In this document: positions 61,782-64,000 of the stretch, one piece after another | Numbering within the stretch: the first letter of the stretch is position 1 | Layout of the letters: each line of letters begins with the position of its first letter | Assembly (NCBI RefSeq): GCF_000321225.1 | Contig: NW_004451005.1 | Span: 443,846-507,845, forward strand | DNA from: Odobenus rosmarus divergens | Lineage: Eukaryota > Chordata > Mammalia > Carnivora > Odobenidae | Length of the DNA stretch: 64,000 bases | Reading direction: 5' to 3' | Notes under the pieces: model-generated | What the model was told of the DNA's origin: nothing | What the model saw: the letters and a program-made list of their open reading frames with translations, nothing else | The model's database searches: none | Translations under genes and position numbers: made by a program

Positions 61782-61976
61782 TTTTTTAAAAAAATTTGTT
61801 TATTTAAGAGAGAGAGCACGAGTTGGAGAGGCAGAGGGAGAGGGAGAGAGAATCTCCAGCAGACTCCCTCTTGAGCGTGGAGCCCAATGCAGGGCTCGAT
61901 CCCACGACCCTAAGAGGATGACCTGAGCCAAAACCAAGAGTCAGACACTCAACCGACTGTGCCACCCAGGCACCCT
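61782..61976 (-). mobile_element. CAN-SINE
   Basis: Antisense copy ending gtgccacccaggcaccc. The duplicated target is ttcataccttttt before and tcatatcttttt after. Confidence 0.94.
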
Positions 61977-62099
61977 CATATCTTTTTCTTAACTGAAAAA
62001 CATTCTGTCCAGATAACAAAAGTTCATTCATTCCATGGATATTTATTAAGTTCCATTAAGTGTTAGGAGCTAGACCAGATATTGAGGACACAGCAGTGA

Positions 62100-62925
62100 C
62101 AACACAGAAACCCTTATGCACTGTTGGTGGGAATGCAACTTGGCGCAGCCATTCTTGAAAACACTATAATGGGTCCTCAAAAAATTAAAAATAGAACTAC
62201 CATATGATCCAGCTTTTCTACTTCTGGGTATTTATCCAAAGAAAACAAAAACACTCAATCAAAAAGATATATACACCCCCATGTTCTCTGCAGCAATAGC
62301 AACAGCCAAGATAAGGAAACAACCTAAGTGTCCACTGAAGGGTGAATGGATAAGAAAATGTGGTGCACACACACACGCACACGCACCCGGAATATTATCC
62401 AGCCATAAAAAATGGAAATCCGGCCATTTGCGACAACATAGATGGACTTGAGGGCATTATGCCAAGTGAAGTAAGTCAGAGAAAGACAAGTGCTATATGA
62501 TCCCACTTATGTGTGGATTCTAAAACAGAACAAAAACAAAACCAAAAAAACCCCTGAGCTCATAGATACAGCGAACAGATTGGTGGTTGCCAGAGTGGGG
62601 GTGGGGTGAGGGTGGGGGTGGGGCAAAAGAGATGAAGAAGGTCAAGGGGCACAAACTTCCAGTTATAAAATAATAACTCATGGGGATGTACTGTACAGAT
62701 AGTGACCATACTGTACTGCATATCTGAAAGTCGCTGAGAGAGAAAATCATGAAAGTTCTCATCACAAGAAAAAAGGTTTGGTCATTATGTGTGGTGACAG
62801 ATGTTAACTAGACTTACTATGGTGATCATTTTGCACTATATACAAAGAACAAATCATTATGTTGTACACCTGAAACTTAGATGTTACGTCAATTATACCT
62901 CAAAAAATAATAAAACATAAAAATT
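62100..62925 (+). mobile_element. L1 3' fragment, sense
   Basis: Decayed ORF2 tail beginning 'tgcactgttggtgggaatgc', then 'gaatattatccagccataaa' and 'gaaagacaagtgctatatg'. A G-rich 3' UTR stretch lies at 62597-62623, and the end is 'acttagatgttacgtcaattatacc'. It contains a short CA-rich patch at about 62367-62387. Confidence 0.88.
62597..62623 (+). promoter_or_regulatory. G-quadruplex motif in L1 3' UTR
   Basis: Five runs of 3 to 5 Gs lie within 27 bases. Polypurine G-rich tracts of this kind are a known L1 3' UTR feature. Confidence 0.7.
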
Positions 62926-62929
62926 GCTA

Positions 62930-64000
62930 CAGAAGTTTTTCAGCACTTGTTGATTTTTATGTAAAGAAAGGGAAACATCATTTTCACTTACCCCTAATGC
63001 AGAAGTGAGTGTCTCGTTGGAAATGGTGAAAAGGAACTTCATGCACTCATCTTTAATTAAACATAATTAACTGCCTACTTACCAAAATGGTTTCCAGCCT
63101 TCTTGACAAACTTTTAGTTGCTTTAGTTAGCATTAGACTCAGCTGAAAATCACAGGGAATTCCATCATCATTAGGAAGTCAAGCTCCTTCTAGCTTCTTG
63201 CTCTGCCGTCCTCAGTTTGGCTTCTGCGTCATGGTCTGAAATGATTGCTTGAGATCCAGCCATCATGCTCACGTTTAAGCAGCCTGATCTTTCTGGACAT
63301 TATACATGATACTTCTACTTACATGCCCCTGGCTAGAACTTCGACAAATGGCTCTTTCTGGCTACAAGGGAAGTTGGGAAATGTGGTATTTACTCTGTGG
63401 CCGTGTATTTAGCTAAAAACAGGTCATCTATTGCTAAAGGAGAAGAAAACAGATACGGGGGCGACTGGAAGTGGCAGTTACTGTCCTCAGGGTTTGGATG
63501 ATGTAAATATTCAGGAGGAAATGCTTTTTAAAATGATGTTATAATAATGATAATGACTTTCCTAAAAAGGTCAGTTGGCTCTCATTTATTACTGTAGGGC
63601 ACAACACTGCCACTGTCAAAATGGAGAATAATTTCCCACAGGGAGGCAATACTCAGCCGGAGACCGAGAGGAATGGATTTTCAGAACAGTCAGGGCCCAT
63701 GTCTAGCCGGGTTAGCGTCAGCAATCCGAAGGAAGGCAACCTCTGCAGCACCTCCCACCACCAGCGGCTCAGGTCACCTGCTTCTTATCTCTTGGAATCA
63801 GGACAAATCATGAGTTTTGATGACTTGAAACTCAAGCTGTGGGAAATTTAAAGGAGCCTGTAGTGTTTACAATCAAATGAACATATTAGGGTAATGAAAC
63901 ACATTTGTGTCCTCCAGAAGATGGAGTGGCTAATCCCTACCCAATTTGCTGGCTACCAATCTCACGTGGTGGGCTAGAGCTGTGTGTTTCATATAATAGA
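62930..64000. other. Unassigned sequence at the right edge
   Basis: No repeat family is recognised. It contains the small open frame at 63621-63851, described separately. Confidence 0.45.
63621..63851 (+). other. Small ATG-initiated open frame, 76 codons, unproven
   Basis: A plus-strand frame starts at a true ATG in a favourable context (A at -3, G at +4). It ends at TAA after 76 codons and does not overlap any repeat I recognise. The peptide is polar (MENNFPQGG... to ...KLKLWEI) and has no signal peptide, membrane span or known motif. No upstream promoter, splice sites or polyadenylation signal define a transcript. I do not recognise the protein. It may be chance, or an exon of an undescribed transcript between IQGAP2 and SV2C. 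Confidence 0.2.

Larger units (their letters stand above)
39840..64000. other. Intergenic region upstream of IQGAP2
   Basis: Beyond the promoter island there is no recognisable coding exon through the right edge. The region holds CAN-SINEs, L1 and L2 remnants, MIRs and unassigned unique DNA. In human and other mammals the next gene on this side is SV2C, tens of kilobases away. That is known synteny, not something visible here. Confidence 0.7.

Noticed and set aside
1..64000. Search for CRISPR arrays, phage, operons or tRNA genes
   Set aside because: The tRNA-like sequences are all SINE heads with A-rich tails. No regularly spaced repeats or prokaryotic gene structure exist.

Overview
This is mammalian nuclear DNA from a caniform carnivore, most likely an arctoid (bear, seal or mustelid lineage). 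At least 24 tRNA-derived CAN-SINE copies are present. Their head (box-B-like 'gcctgggtggctcag'), CT-rich middle and AATAAA/A-rich tail fit arctoid copies better than dog SINEC_Cf or felid copies. The species call is inference. No bacterial or viral gene, operon or CRISPR array is present.

One protein-coding exon can be supported. It is the first coding exon of IQGAP2, on the minus strand at 39236-39191. It encodes MPHEELPSLQRPRYG plus one base and ends in a consensus splice donor (GTAAGTA). It lies in a CpG island of roughly 38500-39830, which is the IQGAP2 promoter region. The layout follows from this. Positions 1-39190 are the 5' part of the long IQGAP2 intron 1, read right to left; the next exon is beyond the left edge. 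The promoter and 5' leader lie from 39237 to about 39830. From there to 64000 is upstream intergenic DNA. In other mammals SV2C lies further out on that side, but no SV2C exon was recognised here.

Nearly everything else that can be named is interspersed repeat. There are young CAN-SINEs, often with visible target-site duplications. There are 5'-truncated L1 copies at the left edge and near 14-16 kb, 20.7-22.0 kb, 25.7-26.3 kb, 44.2-44.7 kb and 62.1-62.9 kb. Ancient elements include L2 (clearest at 57.7-58.5 kb), many MIRs, two MLT1-type MaLR LTRs, and hAT-type MER elements. Simple repeats and a few short tandem duplications complete the picture.

I found no sign of an undescribed biological system. 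The observations most worth checking are: a 76-codon ATG-initiated small ORF at the right end; an inverted repeat pair in intron 1; intronic SINEs that place AATAAA signals on the IQGAP2 sense strand; a 34-bp tandem duplication; a 12-bp tandem repeat in the promoter; and G-quadruplex-type tracts. Most long open frames in the window start at GTG, TTG or CTG, lie in repeats or GC-rich DNA, and are not genes.
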